A DNA stretch of 9,946 nt from an uncultured bacterium (GTDB lineage: Bacteria > Cloacimonadota > Cloacimonadia > Cloacimonadales > Cloacimonadaceae). Numbering within the stretch: position 1 is the stretch's first letter; every line of letters begins with the position of its first letter. The notes beneath the pieces are model-generated. The model worked only from the letters and a program-made list of their open reading frames with translations. It was not told the DNA's origin and ran no database searches. Below, piece after piece: positions 1-6,550 of the stretch. Position numbers and translations under genes: made by a program. Location: assembly GCA_937924555.1 (NCBI GenBank), contig CALDSN010000006.1, forward strand, positions 1 through 9,946, given 5' to 3'.

Positions 1-470
1 CAACCGGAGTCTTGGTATTGGTGCTGGATATGGCGAAAGGATTTATTGCCACATTCCTGGCAGCAAAGCTGATGCCTTCCGGTTCGGCAGTTGTGCCACT
101 ATGCGCCATGCTGGTGATTTTGGGGCATGTATTCCCTGTGTTTCTGGGTTTCAAAGGGGGCAAGGGAGTTGCCACCGCGGGGGGAGTGTTTATCGCTCTG
201 ACACCAATCAGCTTGTTGGCAGCCATTGGGGTGTTTATCCTTATAACCTCACTTACACGTTACGTATCTTTGGGCAGCATTATCGCTGCCTTGGTGTTTC
301 ATCTGCATAGTATGTGGATTATCAGCATGGAAAGCCACGGAGATTATGCATTGGTGGCACTGATAAGCGCTGTGGTGCTGATGATTATCTTTAAGCATCG
401 CCAGAACATTATCAGGCTGCTGAACGGAAATGAGAACAAGATAGAATTTACCAAGAAAGGAAAAGGCTGA
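1..470 (+). CDS. plsY: Acyl-phosphate:glycerol-3-phosphate acyltransferase PlsY, 5'-truncated
   Basis: PlsY is an inner-membrane enzyme that moves an acyl group from acyl-phosphate to glycerol-3-phosphate, giving lysophosphatidic acid, the first step of phospholipid synthesis with PlsX as its usual partner. The open frame runs in from the window edge (first full codon at base 3), and 155 residues are visible of a usual 200 or so. The missing N-terminus should hold family motif 1 (GSGN..TN). Motif 2 is clear at visible residues 41-59 (GHVFPVFLGFKGGKGVAT), and the C-terminal motif lies near residues 131-145 (HRQNIIRLLNGNE). The rest is hydrophobic, in several membrane segments. The TTG at base 12 is inside conserved sequence and is not the start. 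The stop TGA (468-470) shares one base with the purF ATG. Family assignment is firm. Confidence 0.95.
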   Translation, partial: TGVLVLVLDMAKGFIATFLAAKLMPSGSAVVPLCAMLVILGHVFPVFLGFKGGKGVATAGGVFIALTPISLLAAIGVFILITSLTRYVSLGSIIAALVFHLHSMWIISMESHGDYALVALISAVVLMIIFKHRQNIIRLLNGNENKIEFTKKGKG

Positions 471-1861
471 TGTGCGGAATCATTGGAGTATTCGGAACAG
501 CTAAGGCTGCTCATTGGGCAGCATTGGGGCTTTTTGCCGAACAGCACAGAGGACAGGAAAGTTGCGGGATGGCAGTAAGCGATGGCTTGGTAATCAGGCT
601 TCGCAAGAAGATGGGTTTGGTAAAAGAGGTATTCAGCGAAGATAGATTGCAGGAACTGCCCGGCAACATCGCTATCGGACATGTGCGGTACCCCACCAAA
701 GGCAGTGCCACCGAGTTCAACACCCAGCCACATCTGGTGGAAACCCTTGCCGGTCCTTCCTATGCCTTGGCTTCCAATGGGGACTTGGTGAACTATGCCG
801 AGATACGCTCCATGCTGGAAGCAGAGAAAGTGTATTTTAAGAGCGATAATGATGGTGAGTTGTTGGTGAAGTTCCTTGCCTATAGAATCATCAGGCATGG
901 AGATGAGATTACCGAAGCCATTCGCAACCTGATGAAGACCATCAAAGGAGCATACTCCTGCGTGCTGTGCACCAGAGAAGAGCTTTATATGTTCCGCGAT
1001 CCACACAGCATTCGCCCTATGGTTTGGGGTAAGAGCCAAGATGGTGTGGTTGTGGTGGCATCGGAAAGCTGCGCTTTGGATACTCTGGGAGTGGAAAGCA
1101 GACAGGAAGTGCCTCCTGCAGGAATAATCAGAGTGTATCAGAACAGCGATAAACAACCCAGAATTACAATACTGGAGAATGACCCCAATCTATTCAGGGC
1201 ATGCAAGGAAGAGAAGCATTGCATTTTCGAGCATATCTACTTTTCGCGTCCCGACAGCTATCACTTTGGGGAAAACGTATATGAAGTGCGGGAGAAAATA
1301 GGGGCTGCGATGGCTAAGGATGATGCGGGATTGAATCCCGATATCATTGTACCTGTGCCGGACTCCAGTAATTTCATCGGTTCCGGATATGCTCAAGCCA
1401 GCGGAGTTCCCCTATCATTGGGATTAATACGCAATCACTATATCGGGCGCACTTTTATCAAACCGGAGCAAACAATACGCGACGAAAGTGTGCGACAGAA
1501 GTTTAATGTACTGCCAAACTTCTTCAAAGGGAAGAAGATTGTGCTGATAGACGATAGCATTGTGCGGGGAACCACCATTGGCAAGATAGTGAAGCTGATA
1601 AAAGATGCCGGAGCAGCCGAGATACATCTGCGCATTGGCAGTCCGCAGGTGCGCCATTCCTGCTATTATGGCATCGACACCCCTGATGCCAAAGAACTGG
1701 TGGCAAACTGTTATGAACTGGAAGAGATACGCTCTCGCACCGGAGTGGATAGCTTGAAGCATATAGGTATCCAAGATTTGAGGGGCTGCGTGATGAAGCC
1801 GGATAATTACTGTTATGCCTGCTTTAATGGGGTCTATCCTCTGGGGGTTCCCAATGAGTAA
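470..1861 (+). CDS. purF: Amidophosphoribosyltransferase PurF, Fe-S cluster type
   Basis: PurF is a cytoplasmic enzyme that converts PRPP and glutamine to 5-phosphoribosylamine, the committed step of purine synthesis. The 463 residues show an N-terminal class II glutaminase domain: nucleophile Cys2 right after Met1 (MCGIIGVFG), HRGQESCG near 26-33, GHVRYPTKGS near 70-79 and NGD near 103-105. A phosphoribosyltransferase domain follows, with PRPP loop VLIDDSIVRGTT at 358-369. Four cysteines at 251, 398, 448 and 451 (CIFEH, HSCYYGID, CYAC) match the 4Fe-4S ligands of the Bacillus-type enzyme. The frame has a stop at 431-433 and no ATG, GTG or TTG before 470, so there is no propeptide and Met removal alone should expose Cys2. 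GAAAGG at 455-460 could serve as ribosome binding site. The 3' end overlaps rfaE1 by 8 bases. No other purine gene is in view. Confidence 0.97.
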   Translation: MCGIIGVFGTAKAAHWAALGLFAEQHRGQESCGMAVSDGLVIRLRKKMGLVKEVFSEDRLQELPGNIAIGHVRYPTKGSATEFNTQPHLVETLAGPSYALASNGDLVNYAEIRSMLEAEKVYFKSDNDGELLVKFLAYRIIRHGDEITEAIRNLMKTIKGAYSCVLCTREELYMFRDPHSIRPMVWGKSQDGVVVVASESCALDTLGVESRQEVPPAGIIRVYQNSDKQPRITILENDPNLFRACKEEKHCIFEHIYFSRPDSYHFGENVYEVREKIGAAMAKDDAGLNPDIIVPVPDSSNFIGSGYAQASGVPLSLGLIRNHYIGRTFIKPEQTIRDESVRQKFNVLPNFFKGKKIVLIDDSIVRGTTIGKIVKLIKDAGAAEIHLRIGSPQVRHSCYYGIDTPDAKELVANCYELEEIRSRTGVDSLKHIGIQDLRGCVMKPDNYCYACFNGVYPLGVPNE

Positions 1862-2840
1862 CAAAGAATTTACTGAGATTAGCAAGATACTTAGCAGCTT
1901 TTCAGAGCGGAGGGTATTGGTTATTGGTGACCTGATGCTGGACGAATACCTTTGGGGAAAAGTGCAGCGGATATCACCTGAGGCACCGGTTCCCGTGATT
2001 GAACTGAACCACGAGGAATACCGTTTGGGTGGTGCGGCAAATGTGGCATTGAACCTTGCGGCATTGGGAGCTAAGGTGGAGCTTTTAGGCATCTGTGGTA
2101 AGGATAATCACGCCAAGATACTGAAGAAATTGCTGAAGAAGCACAAGATAGGCGTGGGGGGGATTATTGAGGACGAAAGCCGTCCTACCACCCTAAAAAC
2201 ACGCATAGGCGCAGTGAGTCAGCAGATTGTGAGGTTGGACAGGGAAGACTGTTCCGAACTTAGCAGTGCGCTAAAAAAGGCGGTTAAGGAGCAGGTGAAC
2301 GCCCTGATACCAACATGTGATGCGGTGATTATTGAAGATTATGACAAAGGCTTGCTGAGTGAGGAAACCATTGCCCACATTCTGGCATCTGCCAAGAAGT
2401 ATAAGGTGCCGGTGGCGGTTGATCCCAAGAAAAGGAACTTTGCCCTCTACCGAGGTGTAGATATATTCAAGCCAAATTACGCAGAGATACAGGACTTCTT
2501 GGGTAAGCACTACAGCGATGCCAATGGCTTCTTTGAAGCTGCGGCAGAATTGCAGGCGAAGCTGAATTGCAAACATTTGGTGGTAACCTGTGGAAGCAAG
2601 GGATTGTATGTGCTGAACAAGGGGGAAGAGCCCAAGCACTTGCCCAGTTTTGCTCGCGAAGTCTTTGATGTTTCCGGTGCGGGAGACACGGTGATAAGTG
2701 CGCTGTGCCTGGCTTATTTGGCTGATAGTGATGTGCTGAAAGCTGCACTTATTGCCAATCATGCTGCTGCTGTAGTGGTGGCAAAGCATGGCACAGCAAC
2801 TGCAAATTGCACCGAGATATGGGATAGCATCAATGCATAA
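1854..2840 (+). CDS. rfaE1: D-glycero-beta-D-manno-heptose-7-phosphate kinase (HldE kinase half)
   Basis: This PfkB/ribokinase-family protein is predicted to phosphorylate heptose-7-phosphate to the 1,7-bisphosphate in ADP-heptose synthesis for the LPS inner core. With the ATG at 1854 it has 328 residues, the size of the kinase domain alone. Visible features are GDLMLDEYLWG (25-35), the sugar-binding stretch with YRLGGAANVALNLAALG (56-72), EDYDKGLL (151-158), VDPKKRNFALYRG (189-201) with FKPN after it, and the catalytic DVSGAGDT (272-279) with Asp278 as general base. I prefer 1854 to the in-frame ATG at 1815 because family similarity begins only after residue 15 or so, a G-rich stretch (1843-1847) precedes 1854, and 1815 would overlap purF by 47 bases. 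It overlaps both neighbours by 8 bases. The adjoining rfaE2 supports heptose rather than generic sugar kinase activity. Confidence 0.93.
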   Translation: MSNKEFTEISKILSSFSERRVLVIGDLMLDEYLWGKVQRISPEAPVPVIELNHEEYRLGGAANVALNLAALGAKVELLGICGKDNHAKILKKLLKKHKIGVGGIIEDESRPTTLKTRIGAVSQQIVRLDREDCSELSSALKKAVKEQVNALIPTCDAVIIEDYDKGLLSEETIAHILASAKKYKVPVAVDPKKRNFALYRGVDIFKPNYAEIQDFLGKHYSDANGFFEAAAELQAKLNCKHLVVTCGSKGLYVLNKGEEPKHLPSFAREVFDVSGAGDTVISALCLAYLADSDVLKAALIANHAAAVVVAKHGTATANCTEIWDSINA

Positions 2841-3318
2841 TCCAAAACTTATAGACATAGAAAACATTGAATCATTGGGAGTGGAACTGCACCAATGCGG
2901 TAAGAAGATAGTATTCACCAATGGCTGTTTTGATATCCTGCATGCCGGGCACGTGCTTTACCTGCAGAGTGCCAAAGAACTGGGTGATGTTCTGGTTTTG
3001 GGACTTAATAGCGATGCCTCCGTTGCCCGTTTGAAGGGCAGCACTCGCCCGATTGTGAATCAAGAGGAGCGCAGCATAGTACTTGCCGGGCTTGAAGCGA
3101 TAGATTACATTTGTATTTTTCCTCAGGACACCCCATTAGAACTGATTACCTTACTAAAACCTGATGTTTTAGTGAAGGGTGGGGATTGGAAAATAGAGCA
3201 AATTGTAGGGGCAGATTTTGTACTCAGCAGAGGTGGAAAAGTTCAGAGCTTGCAGTTTGTCCCGGGGATTTCCAGCTCTGCCATAATTGAACGAGTGATA
3301 AGCAGGATGAACGCATGA
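2833..3318 (+). CDS. rfaE2: D-glycero-beta-D-manno-heptose 1-phosphate adenylyltransferase (HldE transferase half)
   Basis: This cytidylyltransferase-fold enzyme is predicted to join AMP from ATP to heptose-1-phosphate, giving ADP-heptose. Its 161 residues contain the nucleotide-binding FTNGCFDILHAGH with HxGH at 37-40, then LGLNSD (56-61), RPIVNQEER (72-80) and DVLVKGGDW (111-119), and the C-terminal GISSSAIIERV at 145-155, which matches the family's GxSxT region. The ATG at 2833 overlaps the rfaE1 stop by 8 bases (ATGCATAA). An earlier in-frame ATG at 2788 would add 15 residues lying wholly over conserved-length rfaE1 and is less likely. Together with rfaE1 it covers what E. coli makes as the single HldE protein. 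The break falls at the linker between the two domains. No heptose isomerase or phosphatase gene is in the window. Confidence 0.94.
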   Translation: MHNPKLIDIENIESLGVELHQCGKKIVFTNGCFDILHAGHVLYLQSAKELGDVLVLGLNSDASVARLKGSTRPIVNQEERSIVLAGLEAIDYICIFPQDTPLELITLLKPDVLVKGGDWKIEQIVGADFVLSRGGKVQSLQFVPGISSSAIIERVISRMNA

Positions 3319-3722
3319 ACGAGACAGTTATTGAAGATAGCGGAATCGTTAAAGCCATAAACGGAAACAAGGTTACGGTTGAGATAGAACGTGGTGGGGG
3401 ATGCAAAAGCTGCAGCATGCATGGATTCTGTATGAAGAACGTTATGGATGAGATGGAGCTAAGCACCGAGCTTCTCCTTCAAGTGGGCGATAGAGTTCAG
3501 TTAGAGGTTTCTGCTTCGGGTAGAGCTTTGGCATCGCTGATGATATTTGGACTGCCCTTGGCGTTTCTATTTGCAGGTTTTCTGATAAGTTCTATTTGGC
3601 TGAGTGAGATTGTCTCCATAGGAATAGGATTTACAGCCCTAACTATAAGCTTTCTAATCATCAGGGCACTGGACAAGAGCTTGGGAGCAAAATTGGACAT
3701 CCAGATTGCGGGGAAGATATGA
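3315..3722 (+). CDS. RseC/MucC-family membrane protein
   Basis: This 135-residue protein resembles the RseC/MucC family, small inner-membrane proteins linked in enterobacteria to control of sigma E and to reduction of the SoxR Fe-S cluster. The N-terminal 65 residues are soluble and hold a Cys cluster at C30, C33 and C39 (GGGCKSCSMHGFC). A statement of the form QVGDRVQLEV (56-65) follows. Two hydrophobic segments at about 72-93 and 97-115 form a hairpin, and the C-terminus (RALDKSLGAKLDIQ) is again soluble. This order (Cys cluster, short beta-rich domain, two membrane helices) is that of RseC. A start at 3315 is supported by AGGA at 3304-3307 and the 4-base ATGA overlap with rfaE2. The stop overlaps folB in the same way. 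No sigma factor, anti-sigma factor or rnf gene is nearby, so its partner here is unknown. I am fairly sure of the family and unsure of the function. Confidence 0.8.
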   Translation: MNETVIEDSGIVKAINGNKVTVEIERGGGCKSCSMHGFCMKNVMDEMELSTELLLQVGDRVQLEVSASGRALASLMIFGLPLAFLFAGFLISSIWLSEIVSIGIGFTALTISFLIIRALDKSLGAKLDIQIAGKI

Positions 3723-4075
3723 AGATACGCTTAAATGAGATGGTCTTTTACGGATATCATGGGGTTCATGCAGAAGAAAGAAAGCTGGGTCAGCGGTTCA
3801 TTGTTAGTGTAATCCTAAGAACAGACGATAATCTGGATGCGGGAATTAAACACCTTGATGATACTGTTGATTACACCAAGGTGTATGTAGAAGTGAAAGA
3901 TATTATGGAGACTCATCAGTTCCAGCTATTGGAAGCTTGCGCATCCACCATAGCAGATAAATTGATGGCAGATTTCCCTTTGGTGCAGAGCCTTACAATA
4001 TGCATCCAAAAGCCTTCGGTGCCCATCCAGGGTAGTTTGAGGTCGGTGGAAGTGGAACTGGAAAGAAGCAGATAA
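3719..4075 (+). CDS. folB: Dihydroneopterin aldolase FolB
   Basis: FolB cleaves 7,8-dihydroneopterin to 6-hydroxymethyl-7,8-dihydropterin and glycolaldehyde in folate synthesis. The 118 residues are the full family length. Conserved features are FYGYHGVHAEERKLGQRF (10-27) containing the pterin-site Glu20, DDTVDYTKVY (47-56) with Tyr52, QLLEACA (69-75) with Glu72 that anchors the pterin ring, and KPSVPIQGSLRSVEVE (98-113) with the catalytic Lys98. All expected active-site residues are therefore present. The ATG at 3719 overlaps the previous stop by 4 bases and has GGGG at 3710-3713 in front. The stop shares one base with the start of folK, whose product uses the FolB product directly. The dihydropteroate synthase gene folP, often beside these two, is not in the window. 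Confidence 0.95.
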   Translation: MKIRLNEMVFYGYHGVHAEERKLGQRFIVSVILRTDDNLDAGIKHLDDTVDYTKVYVEVKDIMETHQFQLLEACASTIADKLMADFPLVQSLTICIQKPSVPIQGSLRSVEVELERSR

Positions 4076-4566
4076 TGATATTCTATCTGTGCTTGGGAGC
4101 AAACATGCAGGAACCTGAAAAGCAGGTCTCCGTTGCCAAGATAGAGATAGACAAGCTGCCCGGTACCGCTATTCTGCGTGAAAGCAGCTTGATCACCTGC
4201 GCTCCTTATGGTAATAAAGACCAGGCTGACTTTGTGAACCAGGTACTCGAAGTTGAAAGCAGCCTTAGCCCCTTAGAATTACTAAGTGCTTTACTGAGTA
4301 TTGAAGCAAACATGGGCAGAATTAGAAAAGAGAAGTGGGGTGCCCGTCTCATAGATATCGATATTCTTATGGCAGGTGCTGAAGTTATCTGCCATGAAGA
4401 GGATGGTGATGGTCCAGAACTGAAGGTCCCACATCCAGATTTCCATAACAGGTTGTTTACTCTGGAACTGCTGAATGAGCTTTGCCCGGATGCCAAGCAC
4501 CCGGTTTTGCATGAAACAATATCAGAATTATACGGACACTTATTAAAGAGTGGAGGAAAACCATGA
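4075..4566 (+). CDS. folK: 2-amino-4-hydroxy-6-hydroxymethyldihydropteridine pyrophosphokinase FolK
   Basis: FolK (HPPK) transfers pyrophosphate from ATP to 6-hydroxymethyldihydropterin, the step after FolB. The 163 residues are of normal length. Visible are YLCLGANM (4-11), the substrate stretch with DFVNQVLEV (52-60), and the signature at 81-97, where Arg82, Arg84, Trp88 and Arg91 are followed by IDIDIL, with Asp94 and Asp96 as the magnesium ligands. VPHPDFHNRLFTLELL (118-133) is the usual C-terminal block. The usual RWGPR reads KWGAR here, a mild variation. A short acidic insertion (EEDGDGPE, 108-115) precedes the VPHP block. Folate metabolism is supported by the adjoining folB, which overlaps it by one base. 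The stop overlaps the glmU-like gene by 4 bases. Confidence 0.95.
   Translation: MIFYLCLGANMQEPEKQVSVAKIEIDKLPGTAILRESSLITCAPYGNKDQADFVNQVLEVESSLSPLELLSALLSIEANMGRIRKEKWGARLIDIDILMAGAEVICHEEDGDGPELKVPHPDFHNRLFTLELLNELCPDAKHPVLHETISELYGHLLKSGGKP
4552..4556 (+). promoter_or_regulatory. Strong ribosome binding site for the glmU-like gene
   Basis: GGAGG lies 6 bases ahead of the ATG at 4563, within the end of folK. It is the best match to a Shine-Dalgarno sequence seen at any junction here and fixes the start of the glmU-like gene. Confidence 0.8.
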
Positions 4567-5591
4567 GTGCTCTTGCAGCGATAATCCTTGCTGCCGGAAA
4601 AGGTACGCGGATGAAATCCGAGCGTGCCAAAGTAACTTTTCCCATAGCCGAAAAGCCAATGGTGCAAAGGGTTGTGGATACAGCTTTAGCCATGAACTGC
4701 GAAAGGATCTGCTTGGTGGTGGGCTATTTGAAAGAAACAGTTATCTCTTGCCTGGAGGAAGACGACAGACTGGAGTTTGTGGAACAGAAAGAACAGCTTG
4801 GAACAGGGCACGCCGTGTCCATTACCGAAGACCTGTTCAAAGACAGCGAGCAAGATATCCTTATCCTTTGCGGTGATGTCCCTCTATTAACCCCCCAGAC
4901 GGTGAATCGCATATACCAAGAGCATCTATCCACCAATGCGGCATGTACCGTGCTTACCGCCTTTTTGGATGATCCAGGTAAATATGGCAGAATGCTACGG
5001 GATGCCGATGGTAAGCTATATGGAATCGTGGAATACAAAGATGCCAGCGCAGAACAGAGGCAGATAAAAGAATGGAATACAGGGATATACTGCTTCAATT
5101 CCAAGGAGCTTTTCAGCGCACTTAAAGGTACCTCCAACCAAAACCAACAGGGTGAGTATTACCTCACAGACGTCTTGGGTATCTTGTATAACCAGCATAA
5201 AACCATATCCTCTGTAGTGCTTGAAGACCTGATGGAAGTATCCGGTGTGAATTCCCAGGAACAATTGGCAGAGTTGGAAGATATCTATGTGGATAAAATC
5301 CGTAAGAAATGGCTCAATAGCGGAGTGGTTATTCATAATCCCGGCACTGTTTTCATAGGTGATGATGTGATTATTGAAGCGGATGTGGAAATACACCAGA
5401 ATACCGTTATTAAAGGAAAATGCACTCTGGAGAAGGGTGCCGTTATCGGACCCAATTGCTATTTGGAGCACAGCACCGTATGCAATGACACTATATTACA
5501 AGGTCACAACATCCTTGTTAATGCGATAATCCACGAACATGAGTTACTGGAATTCGGTGCACACGTTATAGAAGAAACCCCTTATGAGTAA
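4563..5591 (+). CDS. glmU: GlmU-like UDP-N-acetylglucosamine pyrophosphorylase lacking the acetyltransferase site
   Basis: The N-terminal 230 residues are a complete GlmU-type uridylyltransferase, which makes UDP-GlcNAc from UTP and GlcNAc-1-phosphate for peptidoglycan and LPS. Visible are LAAGKGTRM (9-17), Lys23, EQLGTGHA (77-84), GDVPLL with metal ligand Asp105, YGRM (141-144), VEYKDA with Glu157, NTGIY from Asn172, GEYYLTD (197-203) and VSGVN with metal ligand Asn230. A linker helix and the first coils of a left-handed beta-helix follow (about 251-325). The protein then ends at 342, against about 456 in E. coli, near the point matching the E. coli stretch ELLEGAHVG. The whole acetyl-CoA and glucosamine-1-phosphate site is missing. 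The stop lies in an ATGAGTAA overlap with an intact gene, so this looks like a natural end. GGAGG at 4552-4556 supports the start. The uridylyl activity is likely; acetyl transfer is not expected. Confidence 0.9.
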   Translation: MSALAAIILAAGKGTRMKSERAKVTFPIAEKPMVQRVVDTALAMNCERICLVVGYLKETVISCLEEDDRLEFVEQKEQLGTGHAVSITEDLFKDSEQDILILCGDVPLLTPQTVNRIYQEHLSTNAACTVLTAFLDDPGKYGRMLRDADGKLYGIVEYKDASAEQRQIKEWNTGIYCFNSKELFSALKGTSNQNQQGEYYLTDVLGILYNQHKTISSVVLEDLMEVSGVNSQEQLAELEDIYVDKIRKKWLNSGVVIHNPGTVFIGDDVIIEADVEIHQNTVIKGKCTLEKGAVIGPNCYLEHSTVCNDTILQGHNILVNAIIHEHELLEFGAHVIEETPYE

Positions 5592-6099
5592 CCAAGAAGA
5601 ACCTCGCTATCTATACTCACCCTGGCGCATGGACTACATCCTGGGGGAAAAAGCGGTGGACTGCGTCATGTGCAGACACCTAGATAAAGAACATGATGAA
5701 CAAAACTTGATTGTGTTCCGAGCCAAGTATTGTTTCATAATGCTGAACCGATACCCCTATAACAACGGGCATTTGATGGTTGTCCCTTATGCACATGTTT
5801 GCTGTCTAAGTGATTTAGATAGCAGCCATTGGCTGGAAATGAGCATGCTTATCCGTAGTACTGAACAGGTATTGAAGGAGTTCTATAAGTGCGATGGCAT
5901 CAATATCGGGATCAATCTTGGTTCCGCAGCCGGAGCAGGGATTGCCGATCATTTACATGTTCATATTGTCCCCAGATGGAACGGAGATAGTAACTTTATG
6001 AGCGTGGTCAGCGGTGAGAGGGTTATACCGGAATCATTCGAAAGTGCCTATGCACGCCTAAAACCTGCTTTCGCCAAGATGCTATCCGGCAAGGAGTAA
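5584..6099 (+). CDS. HIT-family nucleotide hydrolase/phosphorylase (Ap4A phosphorylase-like)
   Basis: This 171-residue protein belongs to the histidine triad superfamily. The triad itself is DHLHVHIVPRW at 122-132, with His123, His125 and His127, of which the middle one is normally the nucleophile of such enzymes. Other family marks are YSPWRMDYI (11-19), NRYPYNNGHLMVVP (55-68) and NLGSAAGAGIADH (111-123). The pair Cys27 and Cys30 could help bind zinc, as in other HIT proteins. The PWRM.YI start, the AGAG(I)ADHLH stretch and the following WNGDSNFM are typical of the bacterial group that includes actinobacterial Ap4A phosphorylases, so a dinucleoside polyphosphate substrate is likely but not shown. 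It starts with ATGAGTAA, overlapping the glmU-like gene by 8 bases. A 4-base gap separates it from the next gene. The family is certain, the substrate is not. Confidence 0.9.
   Translation: MSNQEEPRYLYSPWRMDYILGEKAVDCVMCRHLDKEHDEQNLIVFRAKYCFIMLNRYPYNNGHLMVVPYAHVCCLSDLDSSHWLEMSMLIRSTEQVLKEFYKCDGINIGINLGSAAGAGIADHLHVHIVPRWNGDSNFMSVVSGERVIPESFESAYARLKPAFAKMLSGKE
6091..6096 (+). promoter_or_regulatory. Ribosome binding site for the TTG-started LytR_C-like gene
   Basis: AAGGAG lies inside the last codons of the HIT gene and 7 bases ahead of the TTG at 6104. It is what decides for a TTG start, since no ATG or GTG is available ahead of the membrane segment of this protein. Confidence 0.8.
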
Positions 6100-6103
6100 G
6101 AAG

Positions 6104-6550
6104 TTGGATTTGACAAGCAAGCAGCCTCTGGAAAATGTAGCCACGAAAAAGAAGTATTGGCTTTGGATAGCTGTCTTGGCAGCTATAGCTATTATTGCAG
6201 CAATATTCTTCTTGGGTAGAAACAACGATCTTGTGCCCGGAGAATACGGCGAAGATAAGCTTCCCGCAATAAAAGTGGTGGTAACCAATGGCTGTGGCTA
6301 TGAGCAGCTTGCTTCAGAATATGCAGAGGCAATATCCGGTAAGAATATTGAAGTTATCAGCTTGGGGGATACACCCAAGCCAATTTATGATAAATCGATC
6401 ATTGTCGTACGCAAGGGAGATATGCAGGATTTGAAGCGACTACAGAAAATGACAGGAATCCAGCGCTGGACAAGTGCTATAAATGAATATTACAATGCCG
6501 ATTTTGAGATAATCGTCGGCAGTGATTACGAGGAGTATATTAGTGAGTAA
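6104..6550 (+). CDS. Single-pass membrane protein with LytR_C-like domain
   Basis: The 148-residue protein has a short, Lys-rich N-terminus (KKK at 15-17), one membrane segment at about 18-37 (YWLWIAVLAAIAIIAAIFFL) and an outside domain at 56-146. That domain resembles the LytR cell-envelope C-terminal domain: VVVTNGCGYEQLASEYA (58-74), a strand ending in VISLGD (84-89), the middle YDKSIIVVRKGD (95-106) and the closing FEIIVGSDY (134-142). The predicted start is TTG at 6104: AAGGAG (6091-6096) is 7 bases ahead, and no other start codon lies before the membrane segment. The LytR-Cps2A-Psr catalytic domain is absent, so it is not a wall-polymer ligase. LytR-type genes are known beside rsfS in various bacteria, which fits this position. 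The role is unknown; envelope binding or a structural job is an inference. Confidence 0.75.
   Translation: MDLTSKQPLENVATKKKYWLWIAVLAAIAIIAAIFFLGRNNDLVPGEYGEDKLPAIKVVVTNGCGYEQLASEYAEAISGKNIEVISLGDTPKPIYDKSIIVVRKGDMQDLKRLQKMTGIQRWTSAINEYYNADFEIIVGSDYEEYISE
6531..6535 (+). promoter_or_regulatory. Ribosome binding site for the GTG-started rsfS
   Basis: AGGAG lies 7 bases ahead of the GTG at 6543, inside the end of the LytR_C-like gene. It favours 6543 over the GTG at 6522 as the rsfS start. Confidence 0.8.

Noticed and set aside
344..1156. Long open frame of 270 codons on the - strand
   Set aside because: It lies opposite purF and the end of plsY, both with clear conserved motifs, and its translation shows no recognisable domain. 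It is a shadow of codon use on the other strand.
1815..1853. Longer start for rfaE1
   Set aside because: It would overlap purF by 47 bases and add 13 residues not expected of the family; the ATG at 1854 has a better context.
2156..2162. Run of seven G in rfaE1 as a possible phase-variable tract
   Set aside because: The frame is intact on both sides, the tract is short, it encodes a plausible Gly-rich turn, and a metabolic kinase is not a typical phase-variable gene. There is no evidence of length variation.
2788..2832. Longer start for rfaE2
   Set aside because: The added 15 residues lie over the conserved end of rfaE1, and the 8-base overlap start at 2833 matches the style of the other junctions.
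6522..6542. Longer start for rsfS at another GTG
   Set aside because: The AGGAG at 6531-6535 would then lie inside the gene, whereas it is ideally placed for the GTG at 6543.
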